From Halospeciosus flavus (GTDB taxonomy: Archaea; Halobacteriota; Halobacteria; Halobacteriales; Halobacteriaceae): DNA of 64,000 nucleotides. Position numbers and translations under genes: made by a program. Each line of letters begins with the position of its first letter. The first letter of the stretch is position 1. Under the pieces are notes generated by a model. It saw only the letters and a list, made by a program, of their open reading frames with translations. It made no database searches and had not been told where the DNA came from. Of the stretch, positions 1-8,274 are shown piece by piece. The stretch is from assembly GCF_029814175.1 (NCBI RefSeq), contig NZ_CP122312.1:1736001-1800000 (forward strand), read 5' to 3'.

Positions 1-81
1 CCGTGAAGCGCGTGTTTCGAACTGTGCTAAGACTACCCATACCACGAAGCTTATGTACTGTGGGTTCCTTTGACACGGTGT

Positions 82-222
82 ATGGGAGACACGAAGCGTG
101 GTCGCGAACGGAAGGGCATGGACAAGCGCGAACAGCAGCAGATGCGTCTGGCCCGGCGCGAACTCGAAGCCAGCGAGGAACCGCCGGAGCCGGAGGACGA
201 CGAGTTGAGTATCGGCGACTAG
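82..222 (+). CDS. Small charged haloarchaeal protein, unknown function
   Basis: A 46-residue frame opens with MGDTKRGRERKG and ends with an acidic tail (PEPEDDELSIGD). The basic first half (many Lys/Arg/Gln) and acidic second half are typical of small, uncharacterised haloarchaeal proteins. Third codon positions are mostly G or C. A TATA-like stretch (cttatgt, about 50-56) lies roughly 30 nt before the ATG, which fits a leaderless transcript. I do not recognise a family, and the small size keeps this tentative. Confidence 0.55.
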   Translation: MGDTKRGRERKGMDKREQQQMRLARRELEASEEPPEPEDDELSIGD

Positions 223-262
223 TCCACCCACCGTTCGAGACCGTCACGTTCTCGTTTTTTCG

Positions 263-742
263 TCACCCGTCGACCGCGAACGGACTCTCGCGCTCCGTCC
301 ACGCCCACCCGGGAAGCCGTGTCTGGACCCCCGCCGCGAGCGCGGCGTCGAGGTCGTCGACGCCGGCGGGCCCGTCCGTGTGCGAGCGGACGTCGGCGTA
401 GTGAAAGGTGGCCTCGGCGAGCAGTCGCAACGGCTGTCCGCCGGCGACCATCGCGGCCAGTTCGCGCCCGAGGAGTTCGTCGACGACGAACCCGGGGTAG
501 TCGTCCTGGACGTCGAGGTCACGCAGAATCCCGGCGAGGGCGGCGACGTTGACCGCCCGGTCGCCGTCCGCGAACACCGCGTCGATGGCGTCGTGGTACT
601 GCTCGTCGTCGATGGACGCGACGTCGGTGTCGAAGTGCCTGCCGAGTTCGTCGCGGACGTCGTTGACGAGCGGAACGACTGTCTCCGCGCGGGCGTGAAT
701 CCGGTCGTACTCCTCGGCGACGGACTCCGGTGTGAGGTGCAT
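263..742 (-). CDS. Uncharacterised haloarchaeal protein, 159 aa
   Basis: An acidic, soluble protein without membrane segments or recognisable catalytic motif. It starts MHLTPESVAEEYDRIHARAE and looks largely alpha-helical. The middle contains an LAALAGILRDLD-like helical stretch and a C-terminal Trp-containing segment. The ATG is fixed by a clear TATA box 23-31 nt upstream, so the message is probably leaderless. It is transcribed divergently from the aCPSF1 gene. I do not recognise the family; codon use and promoter make the gene itself convincing. Confidence 0.75.
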   Translation of the reverse strand: MHLTPESVAEEYDRIHARAETVVPLVNDVRDELGRHFDTDVASIDDEQYHDAIDAVFADGDRAVNVAALAGILRDLDVQDDYPGFVVDELLGRELAAMVAGGQPLRLLAEATFHYADVRSHTDGPAGVDDLDAALAAGVQTRLPGWAWTERESPFAVDG

Positions 743-764
743 ACGCTACCCGTATTGCGAAGGC

Positions 765-773
765 TTTTATATT
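765..773 (-). promoter_or_regulatory. TATA box of the 159-aa gene
   Basis: ttttatatt on the plus strand reads AATATAAAA on the minus strand, 23-31 nt before the ATG at 742. This is the usual spacing for a leaderless haloarchaeal promoter. Confidence 0.7.
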
Positions 774-982
774 GTGCGCCATCTAGCCACGAATAAGCGG
801 GTTTTCGAAGGACTACTCCCCGCGGAAGCCCGGGCGTCGGCCCGGCGCGAACCGCATTCACCGATGACCCTCACAACCTCGCGGACGACGCTGTTACGTT
901 CTGTCTGTTCCACACCTCGCGACGTGAGTCGGGAGGACAGCGACGGCCTCGTCCGCACCCCGACGACCCGCACTCGTTGACC

Positions 983-2896
983 ATGAGCACGGTAGACCAG
1001 CAACTCGAAGAGATTCAGGATACGATAGAGAGCGAGATACCGCCGGACATCACCGTTACGGAGGTGAAGTACGAAGGTCCCGAACTCGTCGTCTACACGC
1101 GGGACCCGAAACAGTTCGCCCAGAACGGCGACCTCATCCGTCGTCTGGCGAGCAAACTCCGCAAACGCATCACGGTCCGACCGGACCCCGACGTCCTCAC
1201 GCCGCCCGACCAGGCGCGTGCCGCCATCGAGGACGTCATTCCCGAGGAGGCCGGCGTCACCGACCTCGACTTCCACGAGGACACCGGGGAAGTCGTCATC
1301 GAGGCGCAAAAGCCCGGGATGGTCATCGGCCGACACGGCTCGACCCTCCGGGAGATCACCCAGGAGGCCGGGTGGACGCCGGAAGTCGTCCGGACGCCGC
1401 CCATCGAGTCCTCGACCGTCAAGAACGTCCGCAACTTCCTCAAACACGAACGCGAGGAGCGCCGCGACATCCTCGAGAAGGTGGGCCGACAGATCCACCG
1501 CGAGGAGATGTCCGAGGACGAGTACGTCCGCATCACGACCCTCGGCTGCTGCCGGGAGGTCGGTCGCGCGAGTTTCATCCTCTCGACGCCCGAAACGCGC
1601 ATCCTCGTCGACTGTGGCGACAAGCCCGGTAGCGAGGGCGAGGTGCCCTACCTGCAGGCCCCCGAGGCGAACCCGCTCAACTCCATCGACGCGGTCGTCC
1701 TCACCCACGCCCACCTCGACCACTCCGCGTTCATCCCGCTGCTCTTCAAGTACGGCTACGACGGTCCCATCTACTGCACGGAGCCGACCCGTGACCTGAT
1801 GGGCCTGCTCACGCTGGACTACCTCGACGTCGCGGCCAAGGAGGGCCGCACGCCGCCCTACGAGTCCGAGATGGTCCGCGAAGCCATCAAGCACTGCATC
1901 CCGCTGGAGTACGGCGACGTCACGGACATCGCGCCGGACGTCAAACTCACCTTCCACAACGCGGGCCACATCCTCGGCTCCGCCGTCTCTCACTTCCACA
2001 TCGGCGACGGCCTCTACAACGTCGCCTTCTCCGGCGACATCCACTACGAGGACACCCGCCTGTTCAACGGCGCGGTCAACGACTTCCCGCGCGTGGAGAC
2101 GCTCGTCATGGAGTCGACCTACGGCGGTCGCAACGACTACCAGACCGACCAGGCCGACTCCGAGGAGAAACTCAAGGAACTCATCAACGAGACCTACGAG
2201 AAGGAGGGGAAGGTCCTCATCCCGGCGTTCGCCGTCGGCCGCTCCCAGGAACTCATGCTCGTCCTCGAAGAGGCGATGCGCGAGGGTGACATCCCGACCA
2301 TGCCCATCCACCTCGACGGCATGATCTGGGAGGCGACGGCCATCCACACGACCTACCCCGAGTACCTCCGCGACGACCTCAGAGACCGCATCTTCCACGA
2401 GGACGAGAACCCCTTCCTCGCCGACCAGTTCAACCACATCGACGGCGGCGAGGAAGAGCGTATGGACGTCGCCGAGGGCGAACCCTGCATCATCCTCTCG
2501 ACTTCCGGGATGGTCACCGGCGGTCCCATCATGTCCTGGATCGAGCACGTCGGTCCGGACCCGGACAGCCGGATGGTGTTCGTCGGTTACCAGGCCCAGG
2601 GGACGCTCGGCCGCCGCATCCAGAGCGGTCGCGACGAGGTGCCCATCGGCGGCGGCGGCGGCCGCACCGAGCACCTCAAACTGAACATGGACGTCGACAC
2701 CGTCGACGGGTTCTCCGGCCACGCCGACCGCCAGGGACTCGAAGACTTCGTGCGCACGATGAACCCGCGCCCCGAGAAGGTGCTCTGTGTCCACGGCGAC
2801 GAACGCTCGACGCAGGACCTCTCCAGCGCGCTCTACCACGAGTTCAACATGCGGACGTTCGCGCCGAAGAACCTGGAGACGTTCCGCTTCCTCTAG
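983..2896 (+). CDS. fttA: aCPSF1/FttA, beta-CASP transcription-termination ribonuclease
   Basis: The archaeal homologue of eukaryotic CPSF73: a metallo-beta-lactamase/beta-CASP nuclease that cleaves nascent RNA at U-rich 3' ends to terminate transcription (established for archaeal aCPSF1/FttA). The 637-residue protein has two N-terminal KH-type domains (about 1-170; IGRHGST motif near 115-121). The metallo-beta-lactamase core follows with zinc motif HAHLDH at 242-247 and SGDIHYED, then the beta-CASP insert and late histidines (FSGHAD, VHGDE). Length matches the family. The ATG at 983 is preferred; an in-frame TTG six bases upstream is possible. The 240-nt upstream gap has no clear gene and may carry a leader. 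It is transcribed ahead of mgsA with a 94-nt gap. Confidence 0.96.
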   Translation: MSTVDQQLEEIQDTIESEIPPDITVTEVKYEGPELVVYTRDPKQFAQNGDLIRRLASKLRKRITVRPDPDVLTPPDQARAAIEDVIPEEAGVTDLDFHEDTGEVVIEAQKPGMVIGRHGSTLREITQEAGWTPEVVRTPPIESSTVKNVRNFLKHEREERRDILEKVGRQIHREEMSEDEYVRITTLGCCREVGRASFILSTPETRILVDCGDKPGSEGEVPYLQAPEANPLNSIDAVVLTHAHLDHSAFIPLLFKYGYDGPIYCTEPTRDLMGLLTLDYLDVAAKEGRTPPYESEMVREAIKHCIPLEYGDVTDIAPDVKLTFHNAGHILGSAVSHFHIGDGLYNVAFSGDIHYEDTRLFNGAVNDFPRVETLVMESTYGGRNDYQTDQADSEEKLKELINETYEKEGKVLIPAFAVGRSQELMLVLEEAMREGDIPTMPIHLDGMIWEATAIHTTYPEYLRDDLRDRIFHEDENPFLADQFNHIDGGEEERMDVAEGEPCIILSTSGMVTGGPIMSWIEHVGPDPDSRMVFVGYQAQGTLGRRIQSGRDEVPIGGGGGRTEHLKLNMDVDTVDGFSGHADRQGLEDFVRTMNPRPEKVLCVHGDERSTQDLSSALYHEFNMRTFAPKNLETFRFL

Positions 2897-2990
2897 GCGC
2901 ACCCCACCCTCGACGGTTCTCGTTCTTTCGGCGCCGCCCGGCCGCTACACCGTGAGTAACGACTTTGCCGCTGCCCCCGAGACGACGAGT

Positions 2991-3365
2991 ATGCGCATCG
3001 CACTCATCGCTCACGACGAGAAGAAGCCCGAGATGATGGAGTTCGCGGCCCACCACGAGGTGACCCTCCGGGAGTTCGAACTCGTCGCGACCGGGACGAC
3101 CGGGAAGCGACTGATGGAGGTGACCGACCTCGACGTCGAACGCAAGGAGTCGGGACCGCTCGGCGGCGACCTGATGCTCGGCGGCGAAGTCGCCGCCGGC
3201 GAGTGCGAGGCCGTCATCTTCCTCCGCGACGTGCTCGACGCCCAACCCCACGAACCCGACATCTCGGCGCTCCTCCGCATCTGCGACGTCCACGACGTGC
3301 CACTCGCGACGAACCTCGCGAGCGCGGAGTACGTCCTGGAAGGGTTGCGGACGGACCTCGACTAA
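2991..3365 (+). CDS. mgsA: Methylglyoxal synthase
   Basis: Converts dihydroxyacetone phosphate to methylglyoxal and phosphate, a bypass of lower glycolysis. The 124-residue protein shows the family's hallmarks: LIAHDEKK (His8/Asp9), the phosphate-binding ATGTTGKRL stretch (about 33-41), and GPLGGD (55-60) with the likely catalytic Asp60. The C-terminus is slightly shorter than in E. coli MgsA. It is convergent with nth; the two stop regions overlap by 4 nt. Confidence 0.93.
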   Translation: MRIALIAHDEKKPEMMEFAAHHEVTLREFELVATGTTGKRLMEVTDLDVERKESGPLGGDLMLGGEVAAGECEAVIFLRDVLDAQPHEPDISALLRICDVHDVPLATNLASAEYVLEGLRTDLD

Positions 3366-4201
3366 CTGGACCCGGGCGCCTCGCTCGGGTCGGCGACCTC
3401 CCCTGACTCGGGGTAGACGCCCACCTGGTCGCACAGGTCGGCCAGCGGGCAGGCCTCGGGGTCGTCGAGACACGCCGGCTTGCGGGCCGAACAGTAGTCG
3501 CGGCCGAACTGGATCATCGCGGTGTGTCCGAAGCCACACTTCTCCGCGGGGACGTCGCGTTCCAGATACTCGCGGACTTCCTCGTGGTCGGCGTCCGGCG
3601 GCGCGAGACCCATCCGCCGTGCGATACGGTGGACGTGTGTGTCCACGGGGAAGACGCCCTCGCGTCCGCCCGCGAAGAGGAGGACGCAGTCGGCGGTCTT
3701 CGGCCCGACACCCTTCAGGTCGAGGAGCGTCTCGCGGACCGTCTCGGGGTCGGCCTGCTTCACCCACTCGTCGAAGCCGTCCGCGCCGCCGTACTCCTCG
3801 ACGACGTGCTGGGCGATGTCGATTATCCGCTCGGCCTTCTGGTTGTAGAGTCCGGCCGAGGAGATGGTCTCGGCGAGTTCGTCGTGGGCGGCGTCTGCGA
3901 GCGACGACGCGAGGTCCGTCTCTCCCGACTCCGCGTCGCCGTACCGCTCCACCAGCGCGTCGTGGGCCGGTTGGCTCGCCACGTCGCTCGTGTTCTGACT
4001 CAGAATCGTCCGGACCAGACACTCGAAGGCGTCCTGCCCGCCGTACGTCTTCTGCCAGTAGATGTCGCCGAGGCGGTCGACGACCGCCTCAGCACGCGTC
4101 TCTGCGTCTTCGGCCGGTTCGAACGCGGCGGCCCGGCCGCCACCGTCCGGACCGCCGGAGATGTTCTCTGCTGGCTCCCCCGAACTCCGCTCGTCCGACA
4201 T
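3362..4201 (-). CDS. nth: Endonuclease III, DNA glycosylase/AP lyase
   Basis: A base-excision repair enzyme removing oxidised pyrimidines and nicking AP sites. The 279-residue protein has an acidic N-terminal extension of about 35 residues, then the HhH-GPD fold. The helix-hairpin-helix LKGVGPKTADC carries Lys168 (nucleophile), and VDTHVHR carries Asp187. A C-terminal [4Fe-4S] motif follows with Cys spacing X6-X6-X5. Bacterial Nth has X6-X2-X5, so the second gap is four residues longer here. The gene is convergent with mgsA, and an intergenic gap separates it from the DUF371 gene upstream. Confidence 0.94.
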   Translation of the reverse strand: MSDERSSGEPAENISGGPDGGGRAAAFEPAEDAETRAEAVVDRLGDIYWQKTYGGQDAFECLVRTILSQNTSDVASQPAHDALVERYGDAESGETDLASSLADAAHDELAETISSAGLYNQKAERIIDIAQHVVEEYGGADGFDEWVKQADPETVRETLLDLKGVGPKTADCVLLFAGGREGVFPVDTHVHRIARRMGLAPPDADHEEVREYLERDVPAEKCGFGHTAMIQFGRDYCSARKPACLDDPEACPLADLCDQVGVYPESGEVADPSEAPGSS

Positions 4202-4249
4202 GGCTCGACGTTCCGTCCACGCCGGGTTAAAGCCGTCTCTCCCGGCCGC

Positions 4250-4672
4250 TCACGCTTCGACGGTGAGTGTGAGCGTCAACTTCGCCCCTTCTTCGAGGGC
4301 TTCGACCATCTCGCGGTCGAAGTCGGCCGCCGCCTTGTCGGCCTCGACCATGATGGTGCGCTCGTCGACGTAGGTGCTCGTCCGACCGACGGCGCCGCGT
4401 TCGCTGCCGAAGTCGAGGTCCGGGTGCCCCCGCCCGGTGACGATTTCGGTACGACCCGCCACCTCGAACATCGCCGTGATCGTCGCGTCCGGGTCCTGGC
4501 AGGCCGTCATGAACGTCGGGTCGAAGTCCGTCGGCGCGCGGTCCGCCTCGACGGCGAGGATGCAGTCCCCCGCAGGTGTGAGGTAGTCGTCGGTGGTGAC
4601 CTCGAAGGTGCTCTCGTGCTCGGCGGTGACGTTCTCGTGGCCGTGCGCGTGGACGACTTCTTCGTGTTCCAT
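4250..4672 (-). CDS. DUF371 domain protein
   Basis: A 140-residue protein matching the archaeal DUF371 family, function unknown. It begins MEHEEVVHAHGHENVTAEH and holds the family's ATGRGHPD-like and S-T-YVDERTIMV segments. Upstream in-frame codons (up to position 4798) would run through the TATA box at 4711-4717, so the ATG at 4672 is chosen: 39-45 nt downstream of that box. The protein ends in a beta-rich KLTLTLTVEA tail. It is divergent from the coiled-coil gene, with a hairpin between the two promoters. Confidence 0.85.
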   Translation of the reverse strand: MEHEEVVHAHGHENVTAEHESTFEVTTDDYLTPAGDCILAVEADRAPTDFDPTFMTACQDPDATITAMFEVAGRTEIVTGRGHPDLDFGSERGAVGRTSTYVDERTIMVEADKAAADFDREMVEALEEGAKLTLTLTVEA

Positions 4673-4710
4673 GCTCGACGGTGCGGGGGCCACCCACTTG
4701 AGACCCATTC

Positions 4711-4717
4711 TTTTATA
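4711..4717 (-). promoter_or_regulatory. TATA box of the DUF371 gene
   Basis: ttttata on the plus strand reads as TATAAAA on the minus strand, about 40 nt before the start at 4672. It decides the start codon of that gene. Confidence 0.65.
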
Positions 4718-4734
4718 CGCACGTCGAACCTCAC

Positions 4735-4754
4735 CGCGGCGTAGAGACGCCGCG
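4735..4754. repeat. Perfect 8-bp inverted repeat between divergent promoters
   Basis: CGCGGCGT and ACGCCGCG flank a 4-nt AGAG spacer. The repeat lies between the minus-strand TATA box (4711-4717) and the plus-strand TATA box (4800-4807). It could be an operator or a hairpin in an upstream transcript. Function is inferred only from position. Confidence 0.5.
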
Positions 4755-4799
4755 TGCCCGGGTATTGGTAGCTGTTTGCACGGTCGGGTCGAGCGCAAA

Positions 4800-4807
4800 T
4801 TTTATAA
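4800..4807 (+). promoter_or_regulatory. TATA box of the coiled-coil gene
   Basis: The sequence ttttataag stands out in GC-rich surroundings. The next start codon is at 4962, so the predicted transcript would have a leader of roughly 130 nt, unusually long for a haloarchaeon. Confidence 0.6.
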
Positions 4808-4961
4808 GTCAGCATCGGCTACTGACTATTACCAGAACGCTACGGGCGTTCAGCACGCATCGCTCGAGAATGAACCGACGCTCTCCTCAATGGGATGTCG
4901 CGACACGTTCGAGCGATTGCTGCACAGCCGTCCGGGCGGGTATGGCACCGAGGTTCAACTA

Positions 4962-5867
4962 ATGTCCGAGGAAAGTGAAACCAACATCGAGGTATCGAAC
5001 GCAGACGAGCTCATTACTGACGAAGAACTCCAGAACAAGTCCAAGGGTCAGCTCATCAAGAAGGCTGGCCAGTTCCGCGACCGCCGGAACGAGCTCAACC
5101 AACTCGCGAGCTCCCGCGCCTCCAAGCGTGACGACCTGAACGCGAAGACGCGCGAGAAGGTCGACGAGGCCCAGGAACACCGCGAGAACCGTGACACGCT
5201 CAACGAGCGCGTCCAGGAGCACAAGGAAGTCCGCAACGAGCTGAACGCGGAGGCGAACGAACTGTTCGACCGCGTCGAGGACCTCAAGGAGGACCTCGAA
5301 CTCGACGAGGGCAAGGACCTGGAGGAGCTCAAAGAGGAGATCGAACAGCTCGAGTTCAAACAGCAGACGGAAGTTCTCTCCTCCGAGGAAGAGCAGGAGC
5401 TCATCCAGAAGATCGAGAACAAGCGCGAGCAGTACCAGAGCCGCAAGGAGAAGCTCGAAGACTCCGGCGACCTCGAGGAACTCGTCGAGGAAGCCGAGGA
5501 AGTCCGCGCCGAGGCCTCCAAGCACCACGAGAAGGTGACGGAGCTCGCAGACCGCGCGCAGAAGCACCACAACGAGATGATCGAGGCCTACCGAGAGGCC
5601 GACGACATCCGTGACGAGGCCGACGAGATGCACGAGAAGTTCGTCGAGGCCCAAGAGGCCGCCGACGCACACCACGAGGCCTTCGTCCGCGTCCAGAAGC
5701 GCCTGCGCGAACTGGACAAGCAGGAAGAAGAAGAGCGCAAGGAAGAGCGCGAGGCAAAGCAGGAAGAGGCCCGCGAGGAAGCCGAGGAGATCTACGAGCG
5801 CTTCAAGGAGGGCGAGACCCTCGACACCGAGGACCTTCGCAAGCTCCAGAAGACCGGTCTCCTGTAA
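4962..5867 (+). CDS. COG1340-like coiled-coil protein
   Basis: A 301-residue protein that is almost entirely charged heptad coiled coil (Glu/Lys/Arg/Gln-rich from about 25 to 280), starting MSEESETNIEVSNADEL. It ends with the conserved-looking tail TLDTEDLRKLQKTGLL. It matches the archaeal COG1340 coiled-coil family, sometimes mislabelled phosphoserine phosphatase; no phosphatase motif is present. The ATG is preceded by a long leader and overlaps the stop (TAATG) of a 30-codon upstream frame. A tandem T-rich element follows the stop. The role is unknown; a structural or scaffold role is plausible. Confidence 0.85.
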   Translation: MSEESETNIEVSNADELITDEELQNKSKGQLIKKAGQFRDRRNELNQLASSRASKRDDLNAKTREKVDEAQEHRENRDTLNERVQEHKEVRNELNAEANELFDRVEDLKEDLELDEGKDLEELKEEIEQLEFKQQTEVLSSEEEQELIQKIENKREQYQSRKEKLEDSGDLEELVEEAEEVRAEASKHHEKVTELADRAQKHHNEMIEAYREADDIRDEADEMHEKFVEAQEAADAHHEAFVRVQKRLRELDKQEEEERKEEREAKQEEAREEAEEIYERFKEGETLDTEDLRKLQKTGLL

Positions 5868-5884
5868 TCCGGTCACTCTACTCT

Positions 5885-5904
5885 CCGTTTTCTCCCGTTT
5901 TCTC
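5885..5904 (+). terminator. T-rich terminator after the coiled-coil gene
   Basis: Two exact tandem copies of CCGTTTTCTC begin 18 nt past the stop. Archaeal termination, including aCPSF1-dependent cleavage, favours U-rich tracts of this kind. Confidence 0.55.
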
Positions 5905-5982
5905 GCCGCGTAGTGGCGACGCCGTCGGTCAGCGTCGCCGCCGAGCGGACCTTTAACCACCCGCCGGCCGAACGCGGACCAC

Positions 5983-6981
5983 ATGGATACGACTGGCAAG
6001 CGACTCGGCCGACTCGCCCTCGCCCTTATCGGCGGCGTCGTCGGCCTGGTAGTCGGGTGGGTACTCTTCGTCGACTTCGGCGGGACGACCGGGCGCATCC
6101 TCGGCGTCCTGCTGGCGCTCGCCGTCGGGATTCTCGGTCTCCGGACCGCGGGCAACCTCGCGGAGAACGTCCTCGCGCCGTACAACGTCGCCGAGGTCGC
6201 CGTCGAGGGGCCGATCACCCGCGACGGCGGGAGTCCCCTGCCGACCCAACCCGGCGGCGTCCCGGCCGACGCCGTCGTCGAGCAGATCGAGCAGGCCGAC
6301 GAGGACCGCAACGCCGACGCACTCGTCGTCCGGTTGAACACGCCCGGTGGCGAGGTCGTCCCCAGCGAGGACATCCGCGACGCCGCCGCGGCCTTCGACG
6401 GGCCGACCGTCGCCTACGCCACCGACACCTGCGCGAGCGGTGGTTACTGGATTGCCAGTGGGTGCGACCACGTCGTCTCGCGCGAGGGGAGCATCGTCGG
6501 GAGCATCGGCGTCATCATGTCGAACGTGAACGCGAAGGAACTCGCCGACAAGGTCGGCCTGGAGTACGAACGCATCGCCGCCGGCGACTACAAAGACGCG
6601 GGAATGCCCCTCAAGGAGTTCACCGAAGACGAACGCGAGTACCTCCAGGGCATCGCCGACGAGTACTACGAGCAGTTCGTCGAACGCGTGACCGCGGGCC
6701 GCGACCTCAACCCCGAGACGGTCCGGGAGACGGAGGCGCGGGTCTTCCTCGGTCCCGAGGCGAAGGACCGCGGCCTCGTCGACGAACTCGGCGACGAGGA
6801 GACGGTCGAGGACTACCTCGAAACGGAACTCGGTCGACCGGTCGAGACGCGGGAGTTCGTCCCGCCCACCTCGCCGGTCGAGCGCCTTCGCGGCGGTGCG
6901 GCGTCCGTGGCCTACGCCTTCGGCGCGGGGGTGGCGAGCGTCCTCGGGTCCGACGGCGCCTCCGGGTTCCGACTGCGGTAG
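5983..6981 (+). CDS. sppA: Signal peptide peptidase SppA
   Basis: A membrane-bound Ser/Lys protease that degrades cleaved signal peptides. The 332-residue protein has two N-terminal membrane helices (about 10-30 and 38-56), then the peptidase S49 domain. Visible motifs are RLNTPGGEV (117-125), the nucleophile Ser152 in CASGGYW, and the general-base Lys204 in GDYKDAG. The 52-residue spacing is that of archaeal SppA. The C-terminus carries a hydrophobic Ala/Gly stretch. The gene stands alone, 47 nt before the DUF373 gene on the same strand. Confidence 0.94.
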   Translation: MDTTGKRLGRLALALIGGVVGLVVGWVLFVDFGGTTGRILGVLLALAVGILGLRTAGNLAENVLAPYNVAEVAVEGPITRDGGSPLPTQPGGVPADAVVEQIEQADEDRNADALVVRLNTPGGEVVPSEDIRDAAAAFDGPTVAYATDTCASGGYWIASGCDHVVSREGSIVGSIGVIMSNVNAKELADKVGLEYERIAAGDYKDAGMPLKEFTEDEREYLQGIADEYYEQFVERVTAGRDLNPETVRETEARVFLGPEAKDRGLVDELGDEETVEDYLETELGRPVETREFVPPTSPVERLRGGAASVAYAFGAGVASVLGSDGASGFRLR

Positions 6982-7028
6982 GGAGTAGGGAGAGTTTTAC
7001 CCGTGGGTGACGACGGTTCACTCAGCGA

Positions 7029-8213
7029 ATGCATACCCTCGTGGTGTGTGTCGACCGGACGGGCGACGTTCCCCAGCGGACCGGTGTCCGGCCGCCCGTC
7101 GCCGGGTGGGAGGCGGTCCAGTCACTCGTCCTCGACTTCGGGGTCGCCGACCCCGAGGACTCGACCGTCAACTGCCTGCTCGAAGGCCTCCGGTTGACAC
7201 GCGACCTCCGCGACGCCGACGAGGAGGCGACCATCGCCGTCGTCTCCGGGACCGCCGAGTCCGTCGTCGGCGCCGACCGCGCCATCGCCGACCAGGTCGA
7301 CGAGTTGCTGGAGCGCTTCGACCCCGACTCGGCCGTCGTCGTCGTCGACAGTACCGAGGACGAGCGAGTCGTCCCCATCGTCGAGAGTCGCGTCACCGTC
7401 GACTCCGTCGACCGCGTGGTCGTCCGGCAGGCCCGCGACATCGAGTCGACCTACTACCTCCTCAAGCAGTTCCTCGCCGACGAGGAACTCCGCGGGACGG
7501 TCCTCGTCCCGCTCGGTATCGTCCTCCTCGTCTTCCCCGTGTTGCTCACGCTGACCGACAGCCTGGCGATCGCCGTCGCGAGCATCACGGCCGTCATCGG
7601 CGTCTTCCTCCTCTACAAGGGGATGAACGTCGACGAACACCTCGCGGACCTCCCGGCGGAGGCACGCGACGCGCTCTACTCCGGGCGCGTCTCCATCGTC
7701 ACCTACGTCGTCGCCGGTGGGCTGGCCCTGGTCGGTCTCTTCGCGGGCGCCCTCGGCCTCTCGAACCTCCCCGGCGAGTGGGGCGAGTTCATCAGCACGA
7801 TGGCGTTCGTCTACTACAGCGCGCCGTGGCTCGCGCTCGCCGCACTCGCGGCGAGTACGGGCCGCCTCCTCGACGAACTCATCCGCAACGAAGAGGTTCG
7901 GATGTCGTACCTCAACCTCCCGTTCGGAGCCGTCGCCGTCGGCTTCGTCGTCCGTGGGTTCTCGGCCTACTTCCTCGAAAAGGCCGGCGCGCTCCCGCCG
8001 CTAACGGTGCCCGCGATGGACGTCGGCGTCGTCTCGACGGAGACGTTCGTCCTCTCCCCGGAGGAACACCTCGCGGCCTTCGTCCTCGTCGGCGTCCTGA
8101 TCAGTCTCGTCGGCATCCGCATCGCCCAGTCTCTCAGCGGCGAGGAGTGGGAAGAGGAGGAGTCCACCGAAGGAGACGGGCCGGAGGACGAGCGTGAGGA
8201 GCACCCGAACTGA
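7029..8213 (+). CDS. DUF373 family membrane protein
   Basis: A 394-residue protein typical of the archaeal DUF373 family. The N-terminal half (about 1-155) is a soluble alpha/beta domain starting MHTLVVCVDRTGDV, with a Rossmann-like alternation. The C-terminal half has about six membrane segments (about 158-195, 220-245, 255-285, 300-320, 345-370), then a highly acidic tail. Function is unknown; the family is widespread in archaea. It is 47 nt downstream of sppA, possibly cotranscribed. Confidence 0.9.
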   Translation: MHTLVVCVDRTGDVPQRTGVRPPVAGWEAVQSLVLDFGVADPEDSTVNCLLEGLRLTRDLRDADEEATIAVVSGTAESVVGADRAIADQVDELLERFDPDSAVVVVDSTEDERVVPIVESRVTVDSVDRVVVRQARDIESTYYLLKQFLADEELRGTVLVPLGIVLLVFPVLLTLTDSLAIAVASITAVIGVFLLYKGMNVDEHLADLPAEARDALYSGRVSIVTYVVAGGLALVGLFAGALGLSNLPGEWGEFISTMAFVYYSAPWLALAALAASTGRLLDELIRNEEVRMSYLNLPFGAVAVGFVVRGFSAYFLEKAGALPPLTVPAMDVGVVSTETFVLSPEEHLAAFVLVGVLISLVGIRIAQSLSGEEWEEEESTEGDGPEDEREEHPN

Positions 8214-8274
8214 GTGACGCGTGCGGTGGTGGCGAGTTCGTCGTGCCTTTATCCGCCGATACCGAAAGGTACCC

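Noticed and set aside
767..2902. 711-residue open frame antisense to the aCPSF1 gene
   Set aside because: It mirrors the third-position GC of the real gene, has no recognisable domain and is rich in repetitive Asp/Val/Arg shadow sequence. High-GC genes commonly leave such frames open.
4870..4962. 30-codon frame upstream of the coiled-coil gene as a gene
   Set aside because: Third-position GC is about half, and the sequence is not acidic. I keep it only as a leader observation.
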